A DNA stretch of 6,091 bases from Opitutales bacterium (GTDB taxonomy: Bacteria; Verrucomicrobiota; Verrucomicrobiia; Opitutales; Intestinicryptomonadaceae), in contig JAGBOM010000382.1 of the NCBI GenBank assembly GCA_017633865.1, forward strand, positions 1-6,091. Reading direction: 5' to 3'. Positions 5,162-6,091 of this stretch are shown in pieces. The translations under genes were made by a program, and so were the position numbers. The notes below the pieces were generated by a model. The model was not told where the DNA came from, made no database searches, and was given only the letters and a program-made list of their open reading frames with translations. Position 1 is the stretch's first letter. Each line of letters opens with the position of its first letter.

Positions 5162-6091
5162 ATGTCGTAAATGGTAAAGATTACAGCGAATATGGCGTCG
5201 ACAACTATTATGGTGGTGATGCTTTCAACCACGCTCGAAGTCGCGCCCTGCCCGACCGACTCCGACGAGCCCTCGCACCTCATGCCCCTCATGCAGCCTA
5301 TCATGGCCACTACAATGCCGAATATCAGGCTCTTGCCGACGCCCGTCATGCACTGCGTTACGGTTAGGGACGCCGCCGTGCGCGCCATGTAAACCTCGTA
5401 GTTTATCCCGAACAGCCCCCAGCCTATCACAAACCCGCCGACTATCCCGATTAAGTCCGCAAAAATCGTCAAAAGCGGGAACATCGCAACAAGCGCCAAA
5501 ATTCTGGGAACCACCAAAAAGTCCATGGGCGATATGCCGAAAGTCTCGTAGGCGGAAATTTCCTCGTTCACCTTCATCGAGCCGAGCTCCGCCGCGAACG
5601 CCGCGCCCGTTCTGCCCGACATCACTATGCCCACCATTATCGCGCCCATTTCGCGCGCCATCGCAAGCGCGACAAGATCGGCGATATAAATTTCGGAGCC
5701 GTATTTCGCGAGCTGCACCGAGCCCACAAACGCCAAAATAAGCCCAACCAAAAAGCTTATAAGCCCGACTATCGGCAGAGCCTCCGGCCCCGCCTTCTGA
5801 ACCTGCAGAAGCAAGTCGCAACGGCGGAAGCGCCCCCTGAACGAGAACACGCGCAGCATCGCCAAAACGGTATCGCCCAAAAAGCCTATCGTGCTCTTGG
5901 TTTCGGAGAATTTCCCGATTACGCCCCCGCCGATATTCGCGAAAAACCTCCCGCACGCCCCGAGGCGCTCGCGCGGCTCGGACTCTTTCGCGGGAACCGC
6001 CGCGGCGAGCAGCATCAGCTTGCGCGGCGACGGGGCCACGCTTTCAAAATCGAACTTCGCCCCCGTCTTTTTCGCGCGGTCGTAAATAGCC
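5158..6091 (-). CDS. mlaE: MlaE-family ABC lipid transporter permease (5' end outside window)
   Basis: This is the integral inner-membrane subunit that would form the lipid path of the MlaE-MlaF-MlaD complex. Numbered from an internal GTG at 6037-6039, it shows membrane segments at about 88-110, 130-150 (partly), 176-206, 236-252 and 272-290, and the family core REMGAIMVGIVMSGRTGAAF (129-148) followed by AAELGSMKVNEEISAYETFG (149-168). VVPRILALV (176-184) and the C-terminal EGSSESVGQGATSSVVESI (256-274) are also typical. The frame stays open for 17 more codons to the window edge, and the GTG has no ribosome-binding site, so the true start is probably outside. The extra N-terminal residues (AIYDRAKKTGAKFDF, then SPRKLMLLAA) resemble the end of a STAS domain, which is fused to MlaE in many bacteria. 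At least 310 residues are visible. Confidence 0.92.
   Translation of the reverse strand, partial: AIYDRAKKTGAKFDFESVAPSPRKLMLLAAAVPAKESEPRERLGACGRFFANIGGGVIGKFSETKSTIGFLGDTVLAMLRVFSFRGRFRRCDLLLQVQKAGPEALPIVGLISFLVGLILAFVGSVQLAKYGSEIYIADLVALAMAREMGAIMVGIVMSGRTGAAFAAELGSMKVNEEISAYETFGISPMDFLVVPRILALVAMFPLLTIFADLIGIVGGFVIGWGLFGINYEVYMARTAASLTVTQCMTGVGKSLIFGIVVAMIGCMRGMRCEGSSESVGQGATSSVVESITTIIVVDAIFAVIFTIYDI

Noticed and set aside
5225..5956. A 243-codon minus-strand frame inside mlaE
   Set aside because: It is a +1 shadow of the permease, very rich in Arg and Gly, with no hydrophobic segments or known motif.
6037..6039. GTG as the true start of the permease
   Set aside because: It has no ribosome-binding site, the frame stays open upstream to the window edge, and the upstream residues look like protein of the same domain.

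Overview
The window is a chromosomal housekeeping segment from a Gram-negative (diderm) bacterium. All eight protein genes are on the minus strand, so it reads right to left. A Mla/MCE lipid-transport system with an export-type lipoprotein implies an outer membrane. The order rpsP-trmD-rplS with no rimM between rpsP and trmD resembles, from memory, the arrangement in Chlamydiae. Together these suggest a member of the PVC group, perhaps Verrucomicrobiota. That placement is inference and has not been checked against any database.

Right part (6091 to 2772): a tightly packed lipid-transport operon. It encodes a MlaE-type permease (cut by the right edge, with signs of an N-terminal STAS domain), a MlaF-type ATPase (4-bp ATGA overlap), a MlaD-type MCE protein (3-bp gap) and a PqiC-like auxiliary lipoprotein (8-bp gap). 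These would form an inner-membrane ABC complex, a periplasmic lipid-binding MCE ring and an outer-membrane-side partner. fabD (malonyl-CoA:ACP transacylase) follows after 20 bp and links the cluster to fatty-acid synthesis.

Middle (1842 to 376): a 103-bp gap after fabD holds a good sigma-70-type promoter. It drives rpsP (ribosomal protein S16), trmD (tRNA m1G37 methyltransferase) and rplS (ribosomal protein L19). The 56-bp rpsP-trmD gap contains a short GC-rich hairpin followed by seven U, together with two competing hairpins, one of which includes the rpsP stop codon. This is the layout of a transcription attenuator.

Left part (1 to 375): I support no gene here. The stretch holds three related repeat units, each built around a strong hairpin with an A-run on one side and a T-run on the other (a bidirectional terminator). 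The rightmost unit is bounded by imperfect inverted repeats of about 20 bp, and its edge lies 3 bp from the rplS stop codon, so it supplies the operon terminator. Two units share an identical 19-nt core while both arms of their stems have changed together. This array and the candidate attenuator are the most unusual things in the window. The protein genes themselves are orthodox, with key residues intact.
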